64,000 nucleotides of DNA. It comes from Nicoliella spurrieriana. Its GTDB lineage: Bacteria; Bacillota; Bacilli; Lactobacillales; Lactobacillaceae. The notes below the pieces were generated by a model. That model made no database searches and was not told the DNA's origin. It was given only the letters and a program-made list of their open reading frames with translations. Below are positions 63,630 through 64,000 of the stretch, one piece after another. Position 1 is the stretch's first letter. Each line of letters opens with the position of its first letter. The translations under genes and the position numbers were made by a program. The DNA is taken from the NCBI RefSeq assembly GCF_023380205.1, contig NZ_CP093360.1:124001-188000 (forward strand), given 5' to 3'.

Positions 63630-64000
63630 ATGTATGCAAAACGAAATGAAACGATTAAGCGAATTGTTAATGGCACGCTCACTTTATCTAAAACCCATGG
63701 ATTTAACAGAGTAACCGTTAGTCAAATTGTAAATGAAGTGGGCATTAATCGTGGCACCTTTTATCGCTATTTTAATGATAAAAATGATGTGATTGAGACG
63801 GTTGAAAATCAAATTTTAAATCATATTGATAAGTTTCAATCCCGATTAATGAATATGAATATCCATGCAATTAGAAAGCAAATTATTTCAGGTGCATTTA
63901 TTAATTATATTTTGCAACTTTTTGATATGCATCGGGAAGTGCTTACCCTTTTGTTAAGTGACAAGGGTGATATTAATTTTAACAATAAGCTAGAATTTTT
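63630..64000 (+). CDS. TetR-family regulator, 3' end outside window
   Basis: About 123 residues visible. N-terminal HTH: TLSKTHGFNRVTVSQIV then GINRGTFYRYFNDKNDVIE is TetR-type. AAGGGGATG precedes ATG. The frame is still open at the window end. Probably controls itself and the divergent acetolactate decarboxylase. Confidence 0.8.
   Translation, partial: MYAKRNETIKRIVNGTLTLSKTHGFNRVTVSQIVNEVGINRGTFYRYFNDKNDVIETVENQILNHIDKFQSRLMNMNIHAIRKQIISGAFINYILQLFDMHREVLTLLLSDKGDINFNNKLEF

Overview
The window looks like the chromosome of a low-GC Gram-positive lactic acid bacterium of the Lactobacillaceae. The evidence is AGGAGG-type ribosome sites with some TTG/GTG starts, T-box leaders on amino-acid genes, PepN and OppA, NADH peroxidase/oxidase oxygen defence without haem genes, diacetyl/acetoin enzymes, 2-hydroxyacid dehydrogenases, and many small secreted proteins typical of lactobacilli. 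Species cannot be fixed from sequence alone.

Layout. 1-5.9 kb: secreted and membrane proteins, a stand-alone EVE-like protein, L-2-hydroxyisocaproate dehydrogenase, and an NhaC-type transporter behind a T-box and a 19-codon ORF. 6-11.7 kb: flavin disulfide oxidoreductase, a C26 glutamine-amidotransferase-fold hydrolase behind a leader peptide and terminator, an OppA lipoprotein, a LysR regulator and a macrodomain protein. 12-15.5 kb: a secreted ADP-ribosyltransferase, TetR, alpha-carbonic anhydrase and tautomerase. 15.8-19.3 kb: NADH peroxidase, NADH oxidase and glutathione peroxidase, with a PerR-like box. 20-25.4 kb: thrB/thrC/ACT-domain genes divergent from hom/aspartokinase, giving homoserine and threonine. 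25.4-38.2 kb: a divergent MTHFR with a structured leader, PepN, redox enzymes, a secreted nuclease, a PTS IIC protein, and T-box-metE-metF. 39.2-40.5 kb: T-box and a D-2-hydroxyacid dehydrogenase-like gene. 55.2-60 kb: T-box-metA-metY plus two cystathionine-enzyme genes. 60-62.7 kb: copper operon with CopY-type boxes. 62.8 kb to the end: acetolactate decarboxylase divergent from a TetR gene.

The accessory island (about 40.8-55.1 kb) is more AT-rich and full of decay. It holds a RelBE-type module whose toxin carries an in-frame stop, an XRE-ABC ATPase fusion with a permease, a small protein family present twice, a secreted toxin gene broken by two single-base frameshifts and followed by four tandem paralogous small ORFs that look like an immunity array, a second secreted protein of the same size, IS3-family elements and fragments, plasmid gene remnants, a tRNA-like relic, an MFS exporter and an HxlR regulator. 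This is the best candidate for an undescribed system: a secreted-toxin/immunity locus caught during decay.

Functionally the window is dominated by the aspartate-to-threonine/methionine pathway: aspartokinase and Hom make homoserine, ThrB/ThrC make threonine, MetA acylates homoserine, MetY and the cystathionine enzymes bring in sulfur, MetF and MetE methylate. Two leaders carry an AUG methionine specifier.
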